A stretch of 55,253 bases of DNA from an uncultured Bacteroidales bacterium (GTDB lineage Bacteria > Bacteroidota > Bacteroidia > Bacteroidales > UBA932). Shown here one piece after another: positions 8,691-16,893 of the stretch. The notes beneath the pieces were generated by a model, which saw only the letters and a program-made list of their open reading frames with translations, did no database searches and was not told the origin of the DNA. Position 1 is the stretch's first letter. Every line of letters begins with the position of its first letter. The translations under genes and the position numbers were made by a program. The stretch covers positions 1 to 55,253 of the forward strand of contig CAKUVA010000013.1 in assembly GCA_934693135.1 (NCBI GenBank), in the 5' to 3' direction.

Positions 8691-9239
8691 ATGAAAATAG
8701 AACTTAGAAAAGGTCTTTCAGATGATGCGGAATTCATATCCCATATGGTCATGGAGGCTATGGGAATCGACAGTAACTTTGATCCGGAACTTCTGAAAGT
8801 CATGGTCGGAATATGCAAAAGAGAAGATACCTTGTATAGCTACAAGAATGCAGATATTGTTACATGCAATGGGTCTGTTGCCGGAGGAATCCTATCATAC
8901 AATGGAGGAGACTATCAGGAGATGTCAGACCGGACATTCACTTATATTGCAAAAGAGATGGGTGCGAAAAAACTCGAACCAGGAACTGAAACCGGTCCCG
9001 GGGAGTATTATCTGGATTCATTATATGTAAGTCCCGAATTCAGAGGACACCATATCAGCAACATACTGGTTCAGAATGCTCTTGAAACAGCACAAGGACT
9101 CGGATTCACTTTAGCATCACTACTTGTTGATACTAAAAAGACATATCTTCATAAATTATATGAAAATCTTGGATTCCGCATGGATGGAAAAATCACATTC
9201 TTTGGAGTTCCTTTTTATCGTATGATACAAGACATCTGA
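8691..9239 (+). CDS. GNAT-family N-acetyltransferase
   Basis: 182 residues. The acetyl-CoA binding core is visible as 'YYLDSLYVSPEFRGHHISNILVQNAL' (residues ~103-128; beta4, the R/Q-x-x-G-x-G/A-equivalent loop 'FRGHHIS', then alpha3), followed by 'LLVDTKKTYLHKLYENLGFR', the usual 'N..A...Y.k.GF' equivalent. The N-terminal 'IELRKGLSDDAEFISHMV' is the typical first strand and helix. The substrate cannot be read from sequence. It is a single gene, convergent with the pseudouridine synthase 19 bases away, and has no clear own promoter match. Confidence 0.85.
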   Translation: MKIELRKGLSDDAEFISHMVMEAMGIDSNFDPELLKVMVGICKREDTLYSYKNADIVTCNGSVAGGILSYNGGDYQEMSDRTFTYIAKEMGAKKLEPGTETGPGEYYLDSLYVSPEFRGHHISNILVQNALETAQGLGFTLASLLVDTKKTYLHKLYENLGFRMDGKITFFGVPFYRMIQDI

Positions 9240-9258
9240 AACAACACACTACAGCTAA

Positions 9259-10347
9259 CTAACGCCTACCAAACTCTTTTGGCAGGCGAGCTGTGAACGT
9301 CATCACCTTTCCAGTGTAAGGATGTACAAACGCTAATATACCTGCATGCAAAGCAAGGCGGTCTATAGGATTCGTCACAGCACCATACTTGCGGTCTCCA
9401 GCTATTGGGCAACCAAGTTCTTCAGCAGAATGCACTCTAATCTGGTTCTTCCTACCAGTTCCAAGATGAAATTCCACCAAAGAATATTTCGCAACTCCAG
9501 GCATGCCTTTCATTGTAATATTATCTTCTACAACTTTATAATTAGTCACAGCCCTCTGCCATAACATATGCTTCGCTGTAGTTCTTTTGGAATGACGTCC
9601 ATTATCCTCCTTAACAAGATTTTCATCGTGCGTAGACATAACTTTCATAGACTTAGGATTGTCTTTGAGCCAGCTTACGATGGTACCTTGCGTAGGAGAC
9701 GGAGTGCCTTCAAGAATACCGGTATATCCTCTCTCCTTAACAATGTCATTCCATCCATCCTGAAGTTGCTTCTGAATTTTTTCTGTTTTGGCAAACACCA
9801 ACACTCCGGAAGTATCTCTATCCAAACGATGTACGATAAATACATGGGATGGTTTCCATGGGATTTTCTCGGAACTCGCCATTCTTTCAGCATGAACACG
9901 AGTCCTCATATAATCACAAAGTATTGAATATACCGTATTCTCACGCTTCTGTGACATCAGACTCGCTTTGCCACCCTTTTCATCGAAATCCGCATTCTTT
10001 CCGAAAGATTTTCCAGTACCAACAACAGGAAGCCCACTACGCTTGTTAACAACTATTATATAGTCATCCTCATAAAGAATCTCAACACCAGAATCCTTGA
10101 GATCAACTCTTGCGGCATGTTTCACTTCCGTATATAGAGAATACTTTTTCGGCAATATTATCAATGTATCCCCTTTCCACAATGGTTGGTCAAAAGCAGT
10201 CACTTTCTTTCCATTTAATATTACCTGACCATTTGATAAATAAGCCTTTACCCCCGTCTTACTCTGACTTGGAAAAATTTCATAGAGATATTTAAGAAGT
10301 GGTCCTTCATGAGCCACTGTAAATTTTTGTCCTGGTGTCTGTTCCAT
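9259..10347 (-). CDS. RluA-family pseudouridine synthase with S4 domain
   Basis: 362 residues. The N-terminal S4 RNA-binding domain (residues ~13-70) includes 'VKAYLSNGQVILNGKKV'. The catalytic domain has the RluA signature 'HRLDRDTSGVLVFAKT' with the catalytic Asp, the upstream 'DDYIIVVNKRSGLPV', and the C-terminal 'GRKNQIRVHSAEELGCPIAGDRKYG'. It would isomerise uridine in 23S rRNA or tRNA; RluD- and RluC-type targets cannot be told apart by eye. It has an insertion of about 30 residues after 'GKSFGKNADFDEKGGK' that I do not see in E. coli RluD. It is the last gene of the manC operon, one base after the glycosyltransferase stop. Confidence 0.88.
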   Translation of the reverse strand: MEQTPGQKFTVAHEGPLLKYLYEIFPSQSKTGVKAYLSNGQVILNGKKVTAFDQPLWKGDTLIILPKKYSLYTEVKHAARVDLKDSGVEILYEDDYIIVVNKRSGLPVVGTGKSFGKNADFDEKGGKASLMSQKRENTVYSILCDYMRTRVHAERMASSEKIPWKPSHVFIVHRLDRDTSGVLVFAKTEKIQKQLQDGWNDIVKERGYTGILEGTPSPTQGTIVSWLKDNPKSMKVMSTHDENLVKEDNGRHSKRTTAKHMLWQRAVTNYKVVEDNITMKGMPGVAKYSLVEFHLGTGRKNQIRVHSAEELGCPIAGDRKYGAVTNPIDRLALHAGILAFVHPYTGKVMTFTARLPKEFGRR

Positions 10348-10348
10348 T

Positions 10349-11440
10349 CTAATTTATACAATCTTCAAGTTCTCTTATAATAATATCACCTGCAGACCTA
10401 GCCCATTCCGGAAAAGCGTCATCCCGATGAAAACCACTACGCTCAAATTCCAATAGACGCGAAAGATCAAAGGTGTCTGATTCTAAAGCAGCTCCATATT
10501 TGGTAGCATCGAATGCATTGCATTTCTGTTCAATGTGAGATGGCACCATCATCAGAGGTTTGCCCAGATACATAGCTTCGCAGATAGACTCAAATCCTGC
10601 TGTCGATGCATAAGCTCTGCAGCCTGCCATCTGTCTTATAAATTCCTTATCATCAAGATAATAAAAACTCAATGTTTTATCTACGACTTTCACTGGACCT
10701 TCATTCGCATTGTCCCAAAAAAAGTGCAGAGAAATCTCAGGATGTGATTCATGCCAAGATAATACTTCTTCGGCAAATCCTGCATTGAGCATATATCCGA
10801 GAATATAATCTCCAGTCCGAAATTCAGGACTTTCACGCATTGCAAGGACTTCAGGACGCAATAGTGGTGGCACTACTTTTATCCTTCTGCCATAATCATC
10901 CGACATATGTCTGAAAGACAATGCCAGCAACTTGGATGCACCTCTCGAAATGGCTTTGGAAAACAAGTTAAGCGCCAATTGTCCATCATACCCTATTTCT
11001 GGGATATTCATTTCCTCATGAAGGAACAAAAATTGATGGGCAATACACACCATAGGCACTGGTTTGCCGGAAAGCTCATATGCTATAGTACCAAGCAGTT
11101 CATAGAAATTCAGCACGATATCTGCACCACTTTCTCTAATCTGAGAGCGTATCATCGAAACAGATGGTAAGAACTTCGGCGAAACAGCAATATTGAACAG
11201 AATCGTCTTAAGAGCATCGGGCTTTTTGTCAGAAGCTGCTGTAACAAAGTTGATAGTTTCAAAATATGATATCGGAGCATGGACGCCCTGTATAAAAAAT
11301 GCAGGAAGCGTTCTGGACTCACTCTTGCCAACCAACATACCAACGACCTCATGTCCATGTGCCGCAAGCAATTTTTCCATAGTCATGGCTTGAGTAAGGT
11401 GTCCCCTACCTTCCCCCTGTATTATAAACAGAAGTTTCAT
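10349..11440 (-). CDS. MurG-like glycosyltransferase (GT-B fold)
   Basis: 363 residues. It begins 'MKLLFIIQGEGRGHLTQAMTM', the glycine-rich acceptor loop of MurG/GT28-type enzymes (GxGHxxQA pattern). A late segment 'GCRAYASTAGFESICEAMYLGKPLMMVP' (residues ~283-310) is the donor-site motif with G-E and the following 'IEQKCNA', as in the family of UDP-sugar lipid glycosyltransferases. It sits between an LpxH-like phosphatase and a pseudouridine synthase, with spacings of 3 bases and 1 base. The pairing with LpxH-type enzymes suggests action on a lipid acceptor at the inner membrane; donor and acceptor are not determined. Confidence 0.78.
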   Translation of the reverse strand: MKLLFIIQGEGRGHLTQAMTMEKLLAAHGHEVVGMLVGKSESRTLPAFFIQGVHAPISYFETINFVTAASDKKPDALKTILFNIAVSPKFLPSVSMIRSQIRESGADIVLNFYELLGTIAYELSGKPVPMVCIAHQFLFLHEEMNIPEIGYDGQLALNLFSKAISRGASKLLALSFRHMSDDYGRRIKVVPPLLRPEVLAMRESPEFRTGDYILGYMLNAGFAEEVLSWHESHPEISLHFFWDNANEGPVKVVDKTLSFYYLDDKEFIRQMAGCRAYASTAGFESICEAMYLGKPLMMVPSHIEQKCNAFDATKYGAALESDTFDLSRLLEFERSGFHRDDAFPEWARSAGDIIIRELEDCIN

Positions 11441-11443
11441 ACT

Positions 11444-12193
11444 TTAAATAATTTCCTGATATCTGATTATTTTCCAGTTTTCATCATAATCTTCCACAAG
11501 CGCAGTCATAGACTCTACCCAATCACCGGAATTCATATAGTGTATCCCACCTTTAAGTACTTTATCTTCAGGATGATGGATATGGCCACAAATTATTCCG
11601 TCACACCCCTTTGCCTTGGCAAAAGATTCCAAATCAGCTTCAAATCCAGAAATAGCCGAGACTGCTTGCTTTACTTTATATTTTAACACCTGTGAAAGCG
11701 AATAATAGTCCTTACCACGTTTCTGGCGAGCCTTGTTCCAAACATTGTTGAACTTCAGAAGCAAATTATAGGCAATATCTCCAAGCTTGGCAAGCCATGT
11801 AAAACGGGCCGTTATACTATCAAATGCATGGCCATGTATCACGACATAACTATGATTCTTCTCTTTCAGCACATACTCATGTACAATACTAATATTAAAC
11901 ATTTTGGAAGGTACGAGTGCATCAAGAAAGTCGTCATGGTTTCCTGCAATATATATAACCTCTGTACCATGATTCTCCATCATCTTCATTATCACATAAA
12001 AGAATGCTGAATGAACCGTAGTCCATTTATTATCAGAATTCTTAAGCTGCCACCCATCAATTATGTCTCCATCCAAAATCAATCTATCACAATCAACTGA
12101 TGCAAGAAATTCCGTAACTTCCTTTACTTTCGAATGTCTGGAACCAATATGGACATCTGATATAACAATGGTCTTATAATGAGGTCTCTCCAT
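11444..12193 (-). CDS. LpxH-like UDP-2,3-diacylglucosamine diphosphatase family metallophosphoesterase
   Basis: The chosen start (MERPHYKTIVISDVHIGS) gives 249 residues and avoids overlap with ugd. Metal-site motifs are all present: 'ISDVHIGS' (D, H), 'ILDGDIID' (GD), 'IYIAGNHDD' (GNHD), 'VVIHGHAFD' (H) and 'IICGHIHHPE' (GHxH). The family hydrolyses UDP-2,3-diacylglucosamine to lipid X in lipid A synthesis, a step on the cytoplasmic face of the inner membrane. Many Bacteroidetes carry this longer LpxH variant. The neighbouring MurG-like enzyme could then work on the same lipid, which is inference. Its C-terminal ends 'NWKIIRYQEII', like related proteins. Confidence 0.85.
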   Translation of the reverse strand: MERPHYKTIVISDVHIGSRHSKVKEVTEFLASVDCDRLILDGDIIDGWQLKNSDNKWTTVHSAFFYVIMKMMENHGTEVIYIAGNHDDFLDALVPSKMFNISIVHEYVLKEKNHSYVVIHGHAFDSITARFTWLAKLGDIAYNLLLKFNNVWNKARQKRGKDYYSLSQVLKYKVKQAVSAISGFEADLESFAKAKGCDGIICGHIHHPEDKVLKGGIHYMNSGDWVESMTALVEDYDENWKIIRYQEII

Positions 12194-12204
12194 TTTCACG
12201 TTTT

Positions 12205-13521
12205 CTATTTCCGCCCAATGCAAGAATACGAGAATCCCATTTCAGTCATAACATCAGGGTCGTATATATTTCTACCATCTATTACAAGAGGAGTATTCAT
12301 GAGTTTTTTCACATTTTCCCAAAGAGGCATTCTGAACTGCTTCCATTCAGTCAGCAACAACAGAGCATCAGCACTATCAAGCGCATCATACATGTCAGTA
12401 GCATACCTCACTTTTTCGCCTATACGTCTCTTGCACTCATCCATTGCTACAGGATCATATACACACACATCACAACCGGCTTTCGTAAGCAAATCAATGG
12501 TAACCAATGATGTAGCTTCCCTCATATCATCAGTATCAGGCTTAAAGGCAAGTCCCCAAATAGCAATCTTACGTCCTCTCAACTCACCTCCATAATACCT
12601 ATATAATTTCTTGAATACCAAATGTTTCTGATCCTCATTAACTGTTTCGACCGCTTCTAAAACACGCATTTCACACCCCTTCTTTCTTGCAGTTCGAATC
12701 AATGCCTTCACATCTTTTGGAAAACAACTTCCGCCATATCCGCATCCTGGATACAGAAATTTACTACCGATTCTACTATCAGCTCCTATCCCCTGCCTCA
12801 CCATATTGACATCAGCACCTACTTTCTCACAAAGATTAGCGATATCATTCATGAAACTGATTCGCGTCGCCAACATGGAATTCGCCGCATACTTAATCAT
12901 TTCCGCAGATGCTATATCCGTAAAGATAACACGAAAGCTCTTAAGCATCAACGGCTTATAAAGCCTTGTAAGCAACTCTCGCGCACGTTCAGAATCAACA
13001 CCGACGACCACTCTATCTGGGCTCATAAAGTCCTTGATGGCCGAGCCTTCTTTAAGAAATTCAGGATTGGAGGCCACATCGAAGGGAATATCCTCCCCTC
13101 TTGCTGCAAGTTCTGATTTTATAACATCCTTGACCTTGACAGCCGTTCCAACAGGTACTGTAGACTTCGTGACAAGAAGAACATACTTCTTCATATTGCG
13201 CCCAACAGTACGGGCAACATCAAGCACATACCTTAAATCAGCACTTCCATCCTCATCAGGCGGAGTTCCTACAGCACTAAATATTATCTCAACCTCATCT
13301 ATACAATCAGCCAAGTTAGAAGTAAAATGAAGCCGTCCCTCTTTTACATTGCGCAGGACCATCTCGTCCAGCTGAGGTTCATATATCGGTATCTCTCCTT
13401 TTTCAAGCCTGGCGATCTTCACCTTGTCAACATCTACACAAGTTACATCTGCGCCCATTTCGGCAAAGCATGTACCACTGACAAGTCCAACATATCCAGT
13501 TCCTACAATAGCAATTCGCAT
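12205..13521 (-). CDS. ugd: UDP-glucose 6-dehydrogenase
   Basis: 438 residues, the normal length. It starts with the Rossmann loop 'IVGTGYVGLVSGTCFAEMG', has 'NPEFLKEGSAIKDF' and the catalytic cysteine in 'YGGSCFPKDVKAL', and 'AFKPDTDDMREA' in the C-terminal UDP-binding domain. It oxidises UDP-glucose to UDP-glucuronate twice with NAD+, supplying uronic acid units for capsule or exopolysaccharide. It lies 5 bases after manC and just before the LpxH-like gene, so the operon makes nucleotide sugars beside envelope lipid enzymes. The capsule export operon is 18 kb away on the same strand. Confidence 0.96.
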   Translation of the reverse strand: MRIAIVGTGYVGLVSGTCFAEMGADVTCVDVDKVKIARLEKGEIPIYEPQLDEMVLRNVKEGRLHFTSNLADCIDEVEIIFSAVGTPPDEDGSADLRYVLDVARTVGRNMKKYVLLVTKSTVPVGTAVKVKDVIKSELAARGEDIPFDVASNPEFLKEGSAIKDFMSPDRVVVGVDSERARELLTRLYKPLMLKSFRVIFTDIASAEMIKYAANSMLATRISFMNDIANLCEKVGADVNMVRQGIGADSRIGSKFLYPGCGYGGSCFPKDVKALIRTARKKGCEMRVLEAVETVNEDQKHLVFKKLYRYYGGELRGRKIAIWGLAFKPDTDDMREATSLVTIDLLTKAGCDVCVYDPVAMDECKRRIGEKVRYATDMYDALDSADALLLLTEWKQFRMPLWENVKKLMNTPLVIDGRNIYDPDVMTEMGFSYSCIGRK

Positions 13522-13526
13522 AATAA

Positions 13527-14576
13527 TTATTCTTTTGGTGCGGTGAATTCCTTTATTTTCTGTTCATCCGCTATCGGGCATACTACAATATTGCCGTTCT
13601 TCTCCGCGACTATGTAGTTTTTAAGCCCATCGACAACCACCATTTTAGAATCACCGGCATGCACTATGCAATTTTCGCACCCAAACAACCGCACATCCAT
13701 ACCAACGGCCTTGTTCCCAGCATCATCACAAGTAATACGATTACCCACAGAAGACCAACTTCCAAGATCAGACCACTCAAGATCAGAGGCTATGACATAA
13801 ATGGCATCAGATTTTTCCATTACGGCATAATCAATGGAAATCTTGTCACATTTAGGAAATAATTCAGCCAATGCCAACTTCTCTTCCGAAGTTCCAAAAT
13901 GAGGAGCCAACATATCCATTATATCGGCTATCTGTGGAGCAAAAAGTCGTAATTGAGATACAATAGTTTTCACAGACCACACAAAAATACCAGCATTCCA
14001 AAAATAATTTCCAGCAGCAATGTACTTTTCAGCTGTAACTCTGTCAGGCTTTTCCTTAAACGCACTCACCTTCACAATCTTATCTTCCTCCGTAGATGTC
14101 GAGCATATATATCCATATCCCGTTTCAGGGCGATCAGGATGAATTCCCACCGTCACAATACTATCCGAAGATTCCGTAAAATTCAATGCCTTCCTTATAA
14201 TGTCTGCAAATTTGCCCGTTTTAAGCACAAGAGCATCAGAAGGCGTAACCACAATATTAGCATCTGGATCTTTGCTCATGATCTTCCAGCAGGCATAAGC
14301 GATGCACGGAGCCGTATTACGAGCTACCGGCTCAGCAAGTATCTGGTCTTCAGGAATCTGAGGGAGCTGCTGATGTACTGTCTCTACATACTTTGCAGAC
14401 GTTACTATCCAAATACTTGAAGCGCTACACACTGGCATAAAACGCTCAACAGTAAGCTGAATAAGCGATTTTCCGACGCCGAGCAAATCTATAAACTGTT
14501 TCGGGGTTTCCGGGGTACTGACAGGCCATAATCTGCTTCCAATACCTCCAGCCATTATGACAACGTGTGTATTCAT
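13527..14576 (-). CDS. manC: Mannose-1-phosphate guanylyltransferase
   Basis: 349 residues, the length of the single-domain enzyme without the C-terminal phosphomannose isomerase part. Signature segments: 'MAGGIGSRLWPVSTPETPKQF' (near the N-terminus; GGxGxRLWPxS, Lys after P), 'VTPSDALV' and 'AFKEKPDRV', and 'YFWNAGIFVW'. It makes GDP-mannose from GTP and mannose 1-phosphate, the precursor of GDP-fucose and mannose units. It is the first gene of the manC-ugd-lpxH-like-GT-rluA operon behind a good promoter box. Product assignment is firm within the NDP-hexose pyrophosphorylase family; the guanylyl preference follows the signature. Confidence 0.92.
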   Translation of the reverse strand: MNTHVVIMAGGIGSRLWPVSTPETPKQFIDLLGVGKSLIQLTVERFMPVCSASSIWIVTSAKYVETVHQQLPQIPEDQILAEPVARNTAPCIAYACWKIMSKDPDANIVVTPSDALVLKTGKFADIIRKALNFTESSDSIVTVGIHPDRPETGYGYICSTSTEEDKIVKVSAFKEKPDRVTAEKYIAAGNYFWNAGIFVWSVKTIVSQLRLFAPQIADIMDMLAPHFGTSEEKLALAELFPKCDKISIDYAVMEKSDAIYVIASDLEWSDLGSWSSVGNRITCDDAGNKAVGMDVRLFGCENCIVHAGDSKMVVVDGLKNYIVAEKNGNIVVCPIADEQKIKEFTAPKE

Positions 14577-14604
14577 ATTTCTTATAATTTATTTCCAATT
14601 TTCC

Positions 14605-14636
14605 CAAATTTATAAAATTTAAGTCATAACTGGAAA
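14605..14636 (-). promoter_or_regulatory. Promoter of the manC operon
   Basis: Minus strand: TAAATTTG at -7 (14605-14612) and TTTC at -33 (14633-14636), 20 bases apart. Start codon at 14576 lies about 28 bases downstream. The -33 element has one mismatch to TTTG. Confidence 0.55.
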
Positions 14637-14645
14637 GATTTTAAA

Positions 14646-15179
14646 TCAAATTATTACAGGGATATGCCCACACGCCGGAAGAAAGCGATTTAACAAATCA
14701 TCGCGGCTTATCTTCATAAAACAGCTTACTGTCCCATCCGTACAGCAGAAGGAGTCATCTTTCAATGCATCATTATCAATAACGAAAGTGACATCTGAGG
14801 CAGAATCCAGACAAGCACTGAGAATAGTAGTTGCACCATGTGCAGTACCAACAATCTCAAGTAGCTTTTCCTCTGATGCAAATGAAACACGAGGAATGCC
14901 GAGAGCATGTCCGAAATCTTTGGTCACAAACGGCTTGTCATCTGTAGTAACATACAGATAGAACTTAGTCTGCTGACGATTACACAAAAATATGCTTTTA
15001 ACGATACGTCCACCTATCACTTTATCTATATTTTGGCAATCCTCCATCGTAATGCCGGGATCTGTATCGACCCGACTAAACGAAATACCAAGTTTTCCGA
15101 GTACATCATATACTTTTTTTTGCAACGGCGTCGAAAATGTATCAGGTGCCGTCGTCATAATAGTACTTACATAAAACAT
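14646..15179 (-). CDS. YbaK/ProX-family aminoacyl-tRNA deacylase
   Basis: 177 residues (or 170 if translation begins at the second Met, MTTAPDTF). 'KVYDVLGKLGISFSRVDTDPG', then 'IVKSIFLCNRQQTKFYLYVT' with the conserved 'K.l.l', then 'VSFASEEKLLEIVGTAHGATTIL' match the ProX/YbaK family that hydrolyses mischarged aminoacyl-tRNA in trans. ProX, the free-standing homologue of the ProRS insertion domain, removes Ala from tRNA-Pro. It is nine bases downstream of the C45-type gene and is probably co-transcribed with the lipid locus, although its function is translational quality control. Confidence 0.85.
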   Translation of the reverse strand: MFYVSTIMTTAPDTFSTPLQKKVYDVLGKLGISFSRVDTDPGITMEDCQNIDKVIGGRIVKSIFLCNRQQTKFYLYVTTDDKPFVTKDFGHALGIPRVSFASEEKLLEIVGTAHGATTILSACLDSASDVTFVIDNDALKDDSFCCTDGTVSCFMKISRDDLLNRFLPACGHIPVII

Positions 15180-15188
15180 TTTCTAACT

Positions 15189-16883
15189 CTATTTTTTCTT
15201 TTTTAAAACAGCTAATATTTTATCCTCAATGAATTTCCTTTCTTGAGGTTTCATCTTAAATTCCAATGATTTTGTCCATAATTCCATTGCCCTATCAGTC
15301 TTCCCAATAGCATCATAATAGTTCCCTGCAATATTGTACCCATTGTAACACAAAGGATTAAGATTTTCGAACATTGAGAGAGAGTCTTCTGGGATGGATA
15401 AATGTGATTTTGTAGCATTGTCTATCATGGTCTGCATCTGCTTAAATTTCATTATATCAGCAAATGTACGACTATGAATGAACGAATCTTCACAAATAGA
15501 CATACTGTCAGACGACACATTGCAAGAGAAATCAGCTCCCATCACCTTATCAAGCTCATAACATATAAACTTACCATATTGCCACGGAGACGTTGAAACC
15601 CATATCCGGAGCTTTTCCGGTTGAAAAATTACAGAGTGCATGGCAAGTAGCTGGTTAACTGAAAGTTCATTACAATATCCTATAGATTCTCCGCCTATGC
15701 CTTTAGTATCCCTCAATATCATTGCTGCCGATTCTGGAGAAATTTTTCCGAGAGAATCTATCAGCTCCTCAACCCTGAGAAAACGATAATTACTATCTGA
15801 CATACGAATATTTTCCTGATTCACAGGCTCATATCTAAATAAATCAGACTGATAATGGTTCGTGCATACAATGTGAGTCAATGACGTATCCAAACATGCC
15901 GGATCATACATTGCCATCCTTGAAGGAGTCTTTTCAATTATCGCAGCGCGTCCATCTTTCGCAGACCCTATCATTATGGATTCAGACACAAACGTCTTAT
16001 AATCTCCAGCTATCCTCAAAGCTTCATCAATATCAGATGCATATTGGAGAATACGCTTGGTAAGAATTGATATAGGAGTGGCCGACATTGAAGGAGTTTC
16101 AAGCTTAGAAGCATTGATCGTTACTGTAAGTCCGGCAGTGTTCATCCCCGACAGAACGCCTATCATGCCTGGCCAAGTTACTGACACATAAGAATATCCT
16201 GAATCAGGTCTTTCAAAAAGTACAAGCTTGTTCTGGGAAAATTTTTCTCCCATATAAAAATCGAAATTTCTGCCTATTGTCAATGATGAGTCCGCACTGT
16301 TCTTCCCCCACACGGCAAATGAAGTACAACCTACAAGCATATAATCCTGCATGACGTGACCTATATCATGAGCAGCATGATACTGCATCTGTCTCTCATA
16401 TGGGGTGCCGAATTCATCGAATTCATGAGTACAGGAGGCGGACATAGCTTTAAGTTCTTGACGATATTCCAGTGGAACGCTCTTGCCAAGCCTGTGGTTA
16501 AATATTGTGATAAAATAATGTAGAAAACCAAGGTAGCGTCTATTAGGAATCATTTCGAAAATTTTGTCCACAAATGCCTTTTCTTGACTATCTAGTAGAT
16601 CGCCTCCGAGTTTGCCTATTGCTTCACCACGTTCAAGCGAAGAACCTGAGATTTTCATTTCCCAAAGCCCTTCAGGATTCAGCCTCAGCGCATTATCTTT
16701 CCAAATACGAAGACTATCAGAAACTTGGATTGCATCACCTAAAACAGGTTCATAATCAGGTTCTTCCAGATTAGTAGTCGCATGAAGCACCATAATGGTC
16801 GCCATAAGAACAAATAGCAGAGCTGCAATGCTGCCTAACGCCCAGCAAATTATTCTCAGAATTACCCTACGATAACTTGACAT
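15189..16883 (-). CDS. C45-type autoproteolytic acyltransferase/hydrolase, membrane-anchored
   Basis: The start MSSYRRVILRIICW is preceded by AAAGGAGGCGAT, an unusually strong Shine-Dalgarno for this order, and avoids overlap with the upstream stop; this gives 564 residues. An N-terminal membrane anchor (residues ~5-35) is followed by a long domain with 'MLVGCTSFAVWGKN' (Cys about residue 186) and 'IGRNFDFYMG', the nucleophile and oxyanion region of the C45/penicillin acylase-type (Ntn hydrolase) superfamily; autocleavage would expose the Cys. Relatives act on N-acyl or acyl-CoA substrates. The C-terminal ~120 residues form TPR-like helices ('CYNGYNIAGNYYDAIGKTDRAMELWTKS' at the end). It follows the trifunctional lipid protein and is likely to act on its product. 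Substrate unknown. Confidence 0.78.
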   Translation of the reverse strand: MSSYRRVILRIICWALGSIAALLFVLMATIMVLHATTNLEEPDYEPVLGDAIQVSDSLRIWKDNALRLNPEGLWEMKISGSSLERGEAIGKLGGDLLDSQEKAFVDKIFEMIPNRRYLGFLHYFITIFNHRLGKSVPLEYRQELKAMSASCTHEFDEFGTPYERQMQYHAAHDIGHVMQDYMLVGCTSFAVWGKNSADSSLTIGRNFDFYMGEKFSQNKLVLFERPDSGYSYVSVTWPGMIGVLSGMNTAGLTVTINASKLETPSMSATPISILTKRILQYASDIDEALRIAGDYKTFVSESIMIGSAKDGRAAIIEKTPSRMAMYDPACLDTSLTHIVCTNHYQSDLFRYEPVNQENIRMSDSNYRFLRVEELIDSLGKISPESAAMILRDTKGIGGESIGYCNELSVNQLLAMHSVIFQPEKLRIWVSTSPWQYGKFICYELDKVMGADFSCNVSSDSMSICEDSFIHSRTFADIMKFKQMQTMIDNATKSHLSIPEDSLSMFENLNPLCYNGYNIAGNYYDAIGKTDRAMELWTKSLEFKMKPQERKFIEDKILAVLKKKK

Positions 16884-16893
16884 ATCGCCTCCT

